From: Aphanomyces cochlioides
Lineage: Eukaryota > Oomycota > Saprolegniomycetes > Saprolegniales > Verrucalvaceae
Length of the DNA stretch: 64,000 bases
NCBI GenBank assembly: GCA_019828595.1
Contig: JAHQRK010000011.1
Location: 868,001 to 932,000, forward strand
Direction: 5' to 3'
The position numbers were made by a program, and so were the translations under genes. Position 1 is the first letter of the stretch. The number at the start of each line of letters is the position of its first letter. Below, one piece after another: positions 43,922-53,088 of the stretch. The notes below the pieces were generated by a model. The model was not told the origin of the DNA, made no database searches, and saw nothing but the letters and a program-made list of their open reading frames with translations.

Positions 43922-44040
43922 AATTTAACTCAACAAAAACAGGCGTTTGTTCTCAACAAAAAACATATGATATATTTTGTCCAATCAAAATCGATCCTGT
44001 TGTCAAAGTTAAACTCAACAAATTTTCGAAAAGGCTCTAT

Positions 44041-44397
44041 TAGAGCCTTTTCGATTGAGCAACATTGAGCTAGATCAAATTCCATTGACTCGCCGTCGAA
44101 TAATTTCAAATAGGCCTCATATGGATTTTGCTGTAACAGTGCTCCTGGAAAACCTTTCATGCGGATGAGATGCCCCTCAACATCATTGCCTTCGCATGCT
44201 AGAACATCCAAGTAGCTCTTCTTCCCTAGAAAGATAGACTCTTTAGCAAAGACTTCTCCTTTTGATCCTTCAAGTTCAAAATCACTGTGAAATTGGCCCA
44301 TTTGCTTTCCAATAAGCTCTCGTCCATATTTGTCACGGAATGCATCAGCAAGTTTAGATATTGCATCACGATCACTGTAAGCGTCAGAAGGGAGTCA
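44041..44397 (-). pseudogene. polB: PLV polymerase, C-terminal part (inverted)
   Basis: Begins at the TGACTC hexamer (44397-44392) with DSLL, then one frame change, then DRDAISKLADAFRDKYGREL, IGKQMGQFHSDFELEG, AKESIFLGKKSYLD and HLIRMKGFPGALL, the region that follows motif C in Polinton polymerases (KKxY and RMKG are characteristic). It ends ALIEP at the Harbinger boundary. The matching N-terminal part is on the other strand ending at 28540 with the same hexamer. Confidence 0.82.
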
Positions 44398-44631
44398 ACC
44401 CCCCCCTGGATAGATCGTACCTGTCTGGTAGCCCAATGCCTTGGCAACACATATAGTCAACCAGGAGATCACGTGGACATTGTGTGTGGGGTGGAGTCGA
44501 CCGAGTTTGTGTGTGTTACTGTAGACTGCTTTCCCCATGAATAGTTGGCCCTCTCAATGAAGCCTGCATTTCGTGGAAGCACGTCAATACGTCTCAATCG
44601 ATTGAGTTTACACACTGGGTTGTTTTATCAT
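44398..44631. other. Junction region, polymerase fragment to FYVE copy G
   Basis: Contains a G/C homopolymer run (CCCCCCCC at about 44400) directly at the rearrangement junction. No gene supported. Confidence 0.45.
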
Positions 44632-46145
44632 CTAATAGAGGAGCAGCATATCTCCTCGTCGACGAGGTGTCGCCTCGACTGGGGTACCAAAGTAGTTTGC
44701 TGTCCGACTGATGTTGGTGTCACTGACATCGAAGGCACCGCCTTCCCCAGCGTCATAAATAAACGAGGCGTTGGATTCAGACAGCATGTCGTCGTCACGC
44801 TCGATGGGATCATTGCATTCCTTGAAGATTTTCGTGATGTCAATGCTTGACAGTGTCAAGATATCGTCGCTCGAATGATTTGAGAACATCTCGGAATCCG
44901 TCGACATTGTCAAGGAGGTCTGAGGCTTCTTTGACATTTTTGAGTAGGATGGGTTGGATGACCCCAACGACGCCGACATGTCCTCTCGGAGAGCCTTATT
45001 CATCGGCGTGGACAATGGCATCTCCTGCTTGACTTCGTTCGGTCCTGGGATGCAACGACTGCACACACGAAGATCAACGAGAATATTGGCCATCATCAAT
45101 TTATACGTTGCACTGCACACCTTGCTGCAAACGACCTAGGAAGTTCCCCATGAGTCTCTAAGGAGTGTGGAAGAGCTTACCTCGCCACATCGACGACAAT
45201 TGGTTTTCCGAGAGAATGTGCCGAATTTCTTGAGGCACACGGCGCACTTCGTCCGTGTGTGCTTGCCGACTAGATTGGATGGCGGCAAGTAGGAAACCTT
45301 GCAAAGTCGATGCGCGTAAACGTTGGTTTGCATCGAGTTCATGGAATTGTACTGACTTTCGGCAAAACTTGTCATGAGCATCGCGCCGATCACGTCGCCA
45401 GTCACTCGTCCGTTCGGAGAAAAGTGCTCTAGTTCCGTCACGCGCAGGATACCAGGCCTGTCGGTCTCCATGTAGATGAATCCAGAATGGATAAACTCGG
45501 CGCGGATGATGCCATACTTCTTTTCAAGATCAGGGCAAGCTGGAAGGACTATGGACTTGCAAGCACGAATCCATGCCTTCTTGCCATCGATTTCAACGTC
45601 TTCAAGATGCTACCAAGGGGACATAAGCCATGGATCAATCGAGAGCATGTACCTCAATACTGCAGAAGTCTCGGTATCGCACAATAAGTCCTTGAAGAGG
45701 CGATCGCATGACGGTCCAACTGACGGACGAAAGGTGATGCGGTCGATCTTCCGTCGGCGTTGACAATGTGTAGAGTCGAACTTCATCGAGAACGTCTGGA
45801 AAGTACGAAGAGTCGACTCGACGGACGTCGGATGTTGTGGGTGCTGTGAAGCTTCGTCCAGCGTCGACTCGATCTCAGTCGTGCCCAGGAAGAGCGGCAA
45901 GTTCCCTTCGCGGGCAGTGTACACTTGAACCTTATCATCGTTGGTGCGGAGCGTCCACTCGATTGGCCCACCCGTCAACTTGGTGTACTCGAGCTAGACA
46001 AACGCGTAAGTCACTTGGAGGTTCATGACAGCTTCACCAAGTCGCGTTGAGCTTTGTAACCAATTGCTCGGAGCTCTTCAATCTTGTCTGGCGAGAGCGG
46101 CGGTGTGCTGAAGAAGTCGTCAGGGACTGGCGTCTTGAATGACAT
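44632..46145 (-). pseudogene. START-FYVE protein copy G, frameshifted
   Basis: A more divergent member of the family. Start 46145 (MSFKTPVPDDFFSTPPLS); exon 2 has YTKLTGGPIEWTLRTNDDKV and IESTLDE, then shifts frame at about 45850, where paralogues have about 10 more bases (LDEIRAIFT), and continues as TAPTTSDVRR and GLIVRYRDFCSIEV; exon 3 has SIVLPACPDLEKKYGIIRAE, ETDRPGILRVTELEHFSPNG and the FYVE half CAVCLKKFGTFSRKTNCRRC; exon 4 has VVCSKVCSATYK, CSRC and an acidic tail. Apart from the one shift it is complete. It lies inside the outer PLV boundaries, so it must have been brought in by the rearrangement. Confidence 0.78.
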
Positions 46146-46522
46146 TTTCTCGCGGGCCTGTCAAATTCAAAATGGTGGGAACACCATGTGTCAAGTCCAC
46201 ACGACAGTTGTCAAGCGCTGCTTTCCGTCGTCATTATTCCACGAACGACCAAATTTCATCCACCCTATCACCTCTGCGACAGAGGTCGAGCATTGGGTCA
46301 GTCCACTTTGTCGTTGACGAGCATGAGGATGATTAGACGCAGCAGCACGAGTTGTTTCCACGAGAGCTCGCTTTGCCGACAGTCGAAAAGTCTGTCTCGG
46401 TATGACCAAGCCATCTTCTTGTCAAGAGTGCGATTCTAAACCGTGGTAAAGTCATCGCTGCGGTGGCAATCCTGTCGCTTTTCCCGATGTAGTCTCGACA
46501 GAACTCTCGAGACTGGGGACGG

Positions 46523-46781
46523 ATAAAGGCACCACCCCAGTACTTAAATAAGAAACATATGTTGCTTTTGTGTGCCTAGGAGCCTAAACAAGAGTGCGTT
46601 GCAGTTGAACAGGGTAGACGTACATACTGCTCTGCCGTGGCGAAGGACGTGCCAGGCTCAGGAGCTGCTTGGCGGCGCAGTTTCAGCTGGCACGAGCATA
46701 CCCTGAGGAGATTTACCCTAAACATTTCCTTATTTAAGTACCGGGGTGGTGCCGCTAACCTCCTGGGGTGGTGCCTTTATC
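46523..46781. mobile_element. Small MITE-like palindromic element
   Basis: A perfect 17-bp inverted repeat (GATAAAGGCACCACCCC) closes both ends. A second inverted pair sits inside (AGTACTTAAATAAG against CTTATTTAAGTACC). About 259 bp, no ORF, no clear target duplication. Confidence 0.6.
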
Positions 46782-47379
46782 ACTTCCCCGCTGGCACGAC
46801 CACGCTCACCCGTTCTTACAGTCCTATTCGCCACGATGTGGACGCAATGCCATTCCCTATCGATCGTAGAAGCAAGCGATGGTTGTCATTGACACATTCC
46901 CGCCTTTGTCTCGAATGTGGTCGATATCATGCTCCAATGGGGCTGCGGGAGACAAGGGCAGATGGATGGTTCCAGTGAGTTTGTTGGGCAAACCAAGCAG
47001 ATGATCTTCCATCTAGTCCGTCAGATGTTAGACTCCCCACATTGTCGATAAAACACTTTCGTCTCGAATTCATGCCACCAAGTGCATGACTTTGAGTACT
47101 TCATACCAACTCCATGAAGGGGAAAGGACCAAAGGAGACCTCTATTGAATTCATACCTCGTCTGGTGCTGCAACTTATCGGTGGAGCACAGAGTGTCAAA
47201 GTCTGTGAAGTTCGATAGCATGACCCCATCCGCAGACTATCGTGGAGAAACATGAACCCCAACTGAGAGCCGAGGGAGGTTGGTTTGATTGTCGTGGGGA
47301 TTATCAAAGTATAACTTCTAGTCCCTTGTTTGTGTCGCTCTGCCATGGGGAATGTCAAGTCGCTGGCTGTCACGTTGGA

Positions 47380-47687
47380 TCACGAGCCACTGATATCAAA
47401 GACACCGCCGTCCTCGACGTCATAAATGACAGACTCTTCCGAGTCTGACCACGCGTCGTCGTCACGCTCGACAGAGCGATTGCATTCCTCGAGGTCGACA
47501 AAGATCTTGCTGCAATCCATACCTGAAAATGCAAACCCATCGTCGCCAGAGTGCTCTGACAGGGATCTTGGATGGATTGGTGGCGACGACAAGCTCAGCG
47601 GGTCCTTTGAAGATGTGTAGTACGTCGGGTTGGACGACCCTGACGACGACGACATGTCTTCTCGCAGTGCTTTTGTCATTGGCGTGG
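47380..47687 (-). pseudogene. START-FYVE C-terminal fragment, copy H
   Basis: Encodes only the acidic tail of a paralogue of copy G: TPMTKALREDMSSSSGSSNP, HSGDDGFAFSGMDCSKIF, ECNRSVERDDDAW and VFDIS, aligning with TPMNKALREDMSASLGSSNP of copy G. The upstream exons (START, FYVE) are absent because at 47687/47688 the sequence passes directly into the PLV terminus. The join falls in ATGGTAA, which also occurs in the TIR, so microhomology is possible. Confidence 0.8.
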
Positions 47688-47769
47688 TTACCATGATGAA
47701 TAACTGATGCTGCTTGTCGTTGTAGTTTTTTTGGGGTTGGGTTACGAAATACCTTTAGTAGCTATTACT
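47688..47769 (-). repeat. PLV right terminus, truncated to 82 bp
   Basis: Inverted relative to the left TIR and identical to the first 82 bp of the copy at 29564. Ends GCTATTACT, followed by GCCGTA. The inner part of the TIR is replaced by FYVE copy H. Confidence 0.88.
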
Positions 47770-47775
47770 GCCGTA
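47770..47775. other. Target-site duplication GCCGTA (right)
   Basis: Matches 25148-25153. Using one copy of the hexamer, the PA-RING reading frame is restored across the insertion. Confidence 0.9.
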
Positions 47776-48242
47776 CATGATGACAGACTCCAAGGGCGAA
47801 GGCGTTGGACTGAGTATTCCAGCCTTGATGATCTCGAAATCTCAGGGCCATGGGTACATTTCTGTGGCCGAACAACGTCTTCATGTTGCTTTTCAGGCTA
47901 TTGAGATACATTCAAGACCATTCGGATGCCGAAGCAAACATTGATGTGCGCAAGAATGCCCGCGAGTGCGTTATTTGCCAAGTTGATGTCGAAGTTGGCG
48001 CTGAAGTCGTTCGAATGCCTTGCCAGGTATATGGCTGCATCCCATGAGCTCTAACTGACTGGTGGATGTCATAGCATGTCTTTCACACGGAGTGCATCAA
48101 GCAATGGCTCAAAATTCGCAATAGCTGTCCCATCTGTCGTGTGGAGATTCCTGCCAAGAATCCCCAAGCAACAAGTGCACAACTGAATGGCGACTTTCTC
48201 TGGAGCGAGTGGATGTGCAAGCCATCGTTCAACTTCTCTTAG
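47776..48242 (+). pseudogene. PA-domain RING-H2 E3 ligase, 3' half
   Basis: Continues the PA domain interrupted at 25153: YMMTDSKGEGVGLSIPALMI, exon end 47853, 43-nt intron, exon 47897-48026 (NARECVICQVDVEVGAEVVR, MPCQ), intron, exon 48075-48242 ([24 protein letters not shown]). The ring ligands C-C-C-H-H-C-C-C are complete (CVIC, PC-Q-H, FHTEC, CPIC), so this half is an intact RING-H2. It may still be transcribed from a promoter in or near the virus, but it lacks its substrate-facing domain. The stop codon overlaps the stop of the convergent p24 gene by 4 bp. Confidence 0.87.
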
Positions 48243-49097
48243 ACTAACTTTTTCTTTTGAAAGTACGTTTGCAAATGATGCACTTGCCAAATGCCTGCGA
48301 CGAGCAACACAACAATCTACATCAATCCATCAGATATCATAGAGCAAAAATGGATTCAAACCTGGATGACAGAGACCCACATGGCACGCGAGTTGTTGTT
48401 TTCGCTCGACGATCGGAACTTGTCGCCCTTTTCCTACGACAATATGAGTGCCCCTGAGTACATGGTAGAGGTACTTGAGCATAGTCTTGTTGTTTTTGAA
48501 TCGCTTTGACACGATCGCGGAGCTTCATAACTTCTAACTCAAGTTCGTTCATTTGTTCCTTCTTTGCCAAGTTGGCATATTCTTCGTTGCTTGCTCCAAA
48601 GCGCAGTTTGAGCTTAAATTTCTGTCCCATATGTGAAAAATTGCGTCCATGGTTTGAGACATACCATTTTAGTCGTGTCAGGCACGACATACTTGTTCGT
48701 ATCGATGCTAATACAAGCCCAATGTTCACCAGATTTCGTCGTTGTAAACGCAATCGCGCCTTTCTCGTTTAACGTTTGCGAAATCGACGGCGTTTGGTTC
48801 AGTTCGCCTTCTTCTGCCGCAGCAGGCTCGTAGATCTTCATCACAGTTTTCTAAGCGTGGAATTAACGAATTGTCGAGCGAGGATACGCTACCAATGCGT
48901 CATTCGTGTCTGGAGATTCATATTCTGCCCGGAACGTCGTACCGTCGGGAATGTCCATATGGAAGCATTTATGATCCTGTCCTCGTCATGAGACCTGTAA
49001 CGAGTGTTCAACTTACATCTGGCGTGATCATAAAGTGAGCAGCATGCACGACGGACGCACACACAAGCCCGAGGACAACTTGGATCGCACGGACCAT
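48239..49097 (-). CDS. p24/TMED (emp24/gp25L, GOLD domain) cargo receptor
   Basis: Six exons: 49097-49017, 48976-48893, 48850-48665, 48621-48475, 48433-48362 and 48316-48239, total 648 nt (215 aa). Signal peptide [23 protein letters not shown] domain with paired Cys ([11 protein letters not shown] and [10 protein letters not shown]); coiled coil [19 protein letters not shown]; then [15 protein letters not shown] and a transmembrane helix [15 protein letters not shown], and a cytosolic tail TYFQKKKLV with the F/Y and KK signals for COPII and COPI. All family hallmarks are present. It cycles between ER and Golgi selecting GPI-anchored and other cargo. A 3' part of this gene is duplicated, inverted, at 28542-29085. 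Confidence 0.93.
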
Positions 49098-49471
49098 GCT
49101 GTGTGCAACGTGGAGGATAATTTGGGGAGGATATCAAAACGACTCTATTATCCAATCAAAATACGACTGGATAAATTTTATCCAATCAAATAATTCAGTT
49201 TAATTTTGCATTTAATTTTCCTCATCATTCACATTGTTCACAGTGACGAGCCGACCCGCTGTGTTAAACATTCCGGCTCAGGCATCAACATTATCAACGT
49301 TACTAGCCTACGTAGCTAGCCATTGCATAGAGTCTCACTTTAGAAGCGTTTCCCGAAATTTACTTGCGATCTGGCCAATTTATATTGACGCTCCAGATTA
49401 TTGCTGTTTTTCAAACTTATTGTCAGTTGCAAATGGGATCAAAGAAACGTTGAGATTTACGCTCCGTTTAA
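49098..49471. other. Intergenic, p24 promoter region
   Basis: No gene supported. Two nearby copies of a TATCCAATCAAA-type motif at 49.15-49.19 kb. Confidence 0.4.
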
Positions 49472-50461
49472 TTACAAGACCAATAAATTATGAGAATCCG
49501 CCGCCGCCAAGTTAATCTTCATCAAGTCGTCTTGGGGTCGAGCGCTTTTGAGCTCTTGATCTTGGCTTTTCGCTTGGGCGCTTGGCACTTGGCCGAAGTT
49601 TTCGCTTGATCCCTTAGAGTGCTTTTGTTTACAAGGTTCTTTCTTGGCCTTGTGGAACTCGACAAAGTTTTCGACGTGGAGGCGGAGTTGTTTCCCAGCG
49701 TGGTTCATGTTGCGCACAGGGATCTTGAGAAAGTTTTGGAGATCAATGAGTCCATTTTCAGGCAATGTGGGGCTTTCAAGCACAGCCAGCACTCTAGCGT
49801 AAGTCTTCATGTTTTGAAAAATTCGTTTCTTTAGATTCGCGTCGACAAAAAGCGCAAAACAAGGTTCACAGCAATCAGGTTGATTCTTTCGGCGTGATAC
49901 AAGCCGCTTTGTGCAGAGAGTACTGAAGAGCTGGAAACCCAGACCACCAGCTCCTCGAACCACTTGAGCACCTGGAGGTATTTGGCCAAACCGGGCAAAG
50001 ATCTGGAGCATTTCAAATGACTCGGCCGGCAGTGCTCCAGGACACACTGATTGTTGCGCTATGACGGACGGCTCCACGTCGAGCTGAGACTGGAATTCCC
50101 AGTCGACCTCGACCTGTGTCAGCTTCTTCCTCTTCTTCTTAGGCAGTTGCCCCGTTTCAACCATGTTATCGTGAGAGTTTTGGGCAGGACCGTCTGCAAT
50201 GTCATTGTGTTTTTTGTTCCGTCGAAGGTGTCGGTTCCACCTCTCATTGCTAAACAGATTTCGATTGTCACACCTGAGCTGGCAATCGCACAATCTGCAG
50301 TGAACCCATTGACCGGTATCCACATCCAGAGCAGATATTCTGTCGTCTGCTATACAATTCTTGGAATAATCGTAGATCGTAGCGGGCCATCTCTTCGTGC
50401 TTGGGCCGCTACGAGGGACAGGGAACGCAACAAAGGTCTCATCTTCGTTGTGACCCAGCAT
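49472..50461 (-). CDS. Unknown protein with BED-like zinc finger
   Basis: 329 aa in one frame. Near residues 50-85: WVHCRLCDCQLRCDNRNLFS followed by W-x-x-H-x-x-x-x-x-x-H (RWNRHLRRNKKH), a C2H2/BED-like finger. Then a basic cluster (PKKKRKKLTQ), a helical centre, and a Lys/Gln-rich C-terminus. BED-type fingers of this kind are common in oomycete transposase-derived or transposon-accessory genes. No DDE core is visible. Not assigned further. Confidence 0.55.
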   Translation of the reverse strand: MLGHNEDETFVAFPVPRSGPSTKRWPATIYDYSKNCIADDRISALDVDTGQWVHCRLCDCQLRCDNRNLFSNERWNRHLRRNKKHNDIADGPAQNSHDNMVETGQLPKKKRKKLTQVEVDWEFQSQLDVEPSVIAQQSVCPGALPAESFEMLQIFARFGQIPPGAQVVRGAGGLGFQLFSTLCTKRLVSRRKNQPDCCEPCFALFVDANLKKRIFQNMKTYARVLAVLESPTLPENGLIDLQNFLKIPVRNMNHAGKQLRLHVENFVEFHKAKKEPCKQKHSKGSSENFGQVPSAQAKSQDQELKSARPQDDLMKINLAAADSHNLLVL

Positions 50462-50499
50462 GTTCCTGCATGTTTTCCGTATGCATGACCCTAAATCAT

Positions 50500-50690
50500 T
50501 ATCCGGAAGTTTTTTCTGACATTTCCAGTACAGTTGTACTATTTATCATGATTGAATTATGAAGTAGTACAGCTATGTGCAATTGTACGAGTCACAGTAC
50601 GCAATCAACGTACTGCATGTTGAAGGAACGTACACGTTGCGAGGCTGTACATCGTCGTACATTTGACATTCAAAATTTAAAATTATGGAC
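50500..50690. promoter_or_regulatory. Cluster of GTAC palindromes upstream of the FAR1-like gene
   Basis: GTAC occurs about eight times in roughly 170 bp (for example TTGTACT, AGTACAG, TTGTACG, AGTACG, CGTACTG, CGTACAC, TGTACATC, CGTACATT), just before a gene for a putative DNA-binding protein. Possibly operator sites or transposon sub-terminal repeats. Confidence 0.35.
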
Positions 50691-50738
50691 ACGCACTTAG
50701 GCGAACTCAATGCATTTGGTGCGATTCCTCCATAGATC

Positions 50739-52074
50739 ATGAGCGCCATGGCGGGTGAAGACGCGCAATTCGCTGACTCGATGCCTCAAGAGCAAAGAAC
50801 GGATGCGCATACAAAGGAAAGAGAAGTGATCGAGACAGAGCAAGACGATGTTGGCGAGATCGCGCCCATGGAAGAGATGACTGGACCTCCATTGGACATC
50901 GGCGCGCTTGAAGTTGGCTTTCATTTCCAAGACATCGACTACTTCGTCTACAAGGTGCAGAAGTATGCCCAAGACCATGGCTTTGTCGTGTGCAAAGATG
51001 GAAAGTTTTTCTCGTGGCGGAACCCGCATCCAGTCCATCCAGACAACTACAAACTCCTCCAACGGACTACTATTTACTGCAACAACAAGGACCCTGAGAA
51101 CAAAAGATCACAGCGATTCATGCGGTAAACATCACGGATTCCAATGTGATCTCACCGGTGAATGTAGATCCTGTCCGTGGAAAGTACGCGTTCTCTATGA
51201 TCGAGGAACTCTGGATTACATGGTAACTGAAGTGTCTCTCGAACACAACCACGATTTGGGCGGCAATACGCGAGACACACGAGACAACCGAACGAATCCA
51301 CAAAGCCAAGCTGAAGACTTTGTTATTGACGTGACTGATTCGGCGTCTCCGCGTCCTGATACTGGTGCCCAAGGACCCGTGAGTGGACCACGACCGCAGA
51401 GCACGCTCATAATGGGAAAGTATCGCTTGGATCAATCGTCTTCTGGATCAAATCCACCTCCTCGAAATCCAAGTGGAGCAAGAGGTACCAACAAACGACC
51501 CCTCGAATATATCGAGTCAACCAGCTCATTTGCACCCCACGCACAAAGACGACCGTTTGAAATGGGACGAGAACCTGTCCGTGGCCATGCAATTCCCCAT
51601 GCAGTTGGTCCCCATCCTTCTCCACCCGTACACATGGCTCCTCACGCGACGTCCCACATGGGTCAAATGCCACTGCGTCCGGCGAGTGTTCAATACAGCC
51701 GAGGGGCAGAGCCACCTCCTCCGAATCGTCTTTATGAAGAGCCACCACCACGAGGTCGAGCGGTTGAAGGACATCCCCACGACGTATACTTGGCACAAGA
51801 AATCAAGCGCCGCGAGATGGAAATGAAGTGGGAATTGGAGCGGCAACAGGTGAAAGACATGGAATTCCGGCGTGAGATCGAGAAGCAGCGATTTTTCATC
51901 GAATTGCAGCAACATGACCGACTTGAGAAAGAGGCCGCTGCCAACCAACGAATCCTTGACGCAAAGGCGAAAGAGGCCGAACTGCATCTTCGAGTGGCCA
52001 AGCTCAAGGCGAAGCAGGAACTCATTGACGCTGGCGTCGCGCCAGAAGAGATTGAAAAAGCGTTGGGAGAATGA
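50739..52074 (+). pseudogene. FAR1/GCM-WRKY-like zinc-finger protein, one frameshift
   Basis: Start MSAMAGEDAQFADSM. The DNA-binding region spans a frame change at about 51120: first frame FFSWRNPHPVHPDNYKLLQR and TIYCNNKDPENKRSQ, second frame CGKHHGFQCDLTGECRSC, WKVRV and EVSLEHNHDL. Together C ... C ... HNH is the zinc-binding pattern of FAR1/MULE-associated WRKY-GCM1 fingers. The remainder is Pro/His/Arg-rich and ends in a coiled coil (RREMEMKWELERQQVKDMEF) with the C-terminal module KLKAKQELIDAGVAPEEIEK followed by ALGE. That last module recurs in the BED gene at 54.5-55.3 kb. Either a lightly damaged gene or a base-calling error. Confidence 0.6.
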
Positions 52075-52190
52075 ATAAACCAACAAAATCTAGTTGTTGA
52101 GTCTTCCGGCATTGACATCAGAGACAAGACAAGTCGAGTTTATTCCACACGGCGATGGATGGTAAAACGAAACACTATGATTCCATGAGT

Positions 52191-52959
52191 CATTCTTGCT
52201 TTTGCAGTCTCCCACCGAGAAGAGCCTCTACAACTACGAACGTTGTCTGTCCAACATGCACTTCTTCCTCCCAACGTTCGTCGTATTGACCATTGCTGCT
52301 TCCACCACCAGCTCGCCCGTCGGTGGTGGACTCGGTGGCTTTGCTGGCTTTCCAGTTGGAGTTCCTGGCACCGCCTTCTTCTCCAATGCCAACGCCAACT
52401 CGGCGGCCAAAGCGAACAGCATCCAAGCGGCTGACAACCATTTCAACAACCATATCGACAGCAACGCCGGCAACCAAGCCCTTCAAGAAGACGTTGTCTT
52501 TGTCAAGAACCACGCCAACACTGTCGCCAACGACAATGGATTCCAAAACGCAGTCTCCAAGAACGACGCGTTCAACCACAACAACGCCAACCAAGCAGCG
52601 AATGGAGCTGTCTTCTTTGGCCGCCGTCGACAGCTTGGAGCTGACACCGAATGCGTGGGTTGTGGTGGTGTTGGCATCGGTGGCATTCCTCCATCAGGCT
52701 TTGACAATGCCAAGCAAGCTGCAAACGCTGCAAACGGCGCCAACTATTTCAATCAAGCCAACCAAGGTCGAAACACCAACGCCCACCAAGGATTCAACAA
52801 CAAACGCGTCGAGAAACACAACTTGGATCAAGAATCGTTTGGAAACGTGAATGCCAACTCGGATGCCGCGGCGAATGCATTGTCGAAGGGCAATTTGATC
52901 AACAAAAACGAAGCCAATGCCGCTCGCGGCGTGGCTCAAAACAACGGGCTCTTCTATCG
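52191..52959 (+). repeat. 769-bp inverted duplication, arm 1
   Basis: Nearly identical to 56130-55362 in inverted orientation, with equal length and hence no net indel. Covers the whole coding region of the Asn-rich secreted protein up to its last few codons. Confidence 0.88.
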
Positions 52960-52975
52960 ACACCTTCGCGTGTAG
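52256..52975 (+). CDS. Secreted Asn/Ala-rich protein, copy 1
   Basis: 239 aa. Signal peptide MHFFLPTFVVLTIAASTTSS (start chosen because it places the hydrophobic core first), then a Gly-rich segment and long Asn/Ala repeats (FSNANANSAAKANSIQAADN, NNHIDSNAGNQ). In the middle are FFGRRRQLGADTECVGCGGV, with a basic cluster that could be a processing site, and one CxxC. No known enzyme domain. Short Asn-rich secreted repeat proteins of this kind occur in oomycetes, presumably in the cell wall or as secreted effectors; the role is not known. Ends HLRV at 52975, differing from copy 2 only here and at one residue (NN versus NS). Confidence 0.75.
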   Translation: MHFFLPTFVVLTIAASTTSSPVGGGLGGFAGFPVGVPGTAFFSNANANSAAKANSIQAADNHFNNHIDSNAGNQALQEDVVFVKNHANTVANDNGFQNAVSKNDAFNHNNANQAANGAVFFGRRRQLGADTECVGCGGVGIGGIPPSGFDNAKQAANAANGANYFNQANQGRNTNAHQGFNNKRVEKHNLDQESFGNVNANSDAAANALSKGNLINKNEANAARGVAQNNGLFYRHLRV

Positions 52976-53088
52976 CTGACGGAATTAACACTGCAATGAT
53001 TCATTGACATGGTATGCGTATTGCCAATATCTGATAGCCTACATCGATAGAAGCTTGAAAGACTCGTGTTATTTGAAATTGTGATTGT

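Larger units (their letters stand above)
41691..44040. mobile_element. PIF/Harbinger DNA transposon nested in the viral polymerase gene
   Basis: The two classic Harbinger genes converge (Myb-like plus, DDE transposase minus) between about 35-bp imperfect terminal inverted repeats. The left end begins ATAGAGACTTTTCGAAG; the right end, read inward, begins ATAGAGCCTTTTCGAAA. The flanking trinucleotide is TTA on the left and TTA (if the element ends at 44039) or TAG on the right, so the 3-bp duplication is not cleanly resolved. About 2.35 kb. It separates polymerase pieces 44041-44397 and 41627-41690. Confidence 0.85.
25154..47769. mobile_element. Rearranged Polinton-like virus (PLV/Maverick) insertion
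   Basis: Bounded by termini beginning AGTAATAGC/ending GCTATTACT and a GCCGTA target duplication. AT-rich viral genes occupy 25.4-28.54 and 30.9-41.69 kb, plus the polymerase 3' end at 44.04-44.40 kb. Gene content: protein-primed PolB, rve integrase with chromodomain, double jelly-roll major capsid protein, penton/minor capsid protein, packaging ATPase, adenain-like protease, S74-chaperone fibre, GIY-YIG nuclease, ExoX-C-like protein and small virion candidates. The block 28.54-44.40 kb is inverted relative to the left end. A PIF/Harbinger transposon (41691-44040) and host START-FYVE sequence (44.4-47.69 kb) are embedded. Most long genes carry stops or 1-nt shifts, so this copy is probably a decaying provirus. 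Viral parts alone total about 16 kb. Confidence 0.88.

Noticed and set aside
43930..44301. Stand-alone 123-residue gene at the Harbinger edge
   Set aside because: Its N-terminal three-quarters is the polymerase C-terminus; the end is transposon terminal sequence read by chance.
52293..52850. 185-residue Thr/Pro-rich frame overlapping the Asn-rich secreted gene (and its twin at 55471-56028)
   Set aside because: It is the shifted frame of the Asn-rich coding sequence; identity in both copies simply reflects identical DNA.
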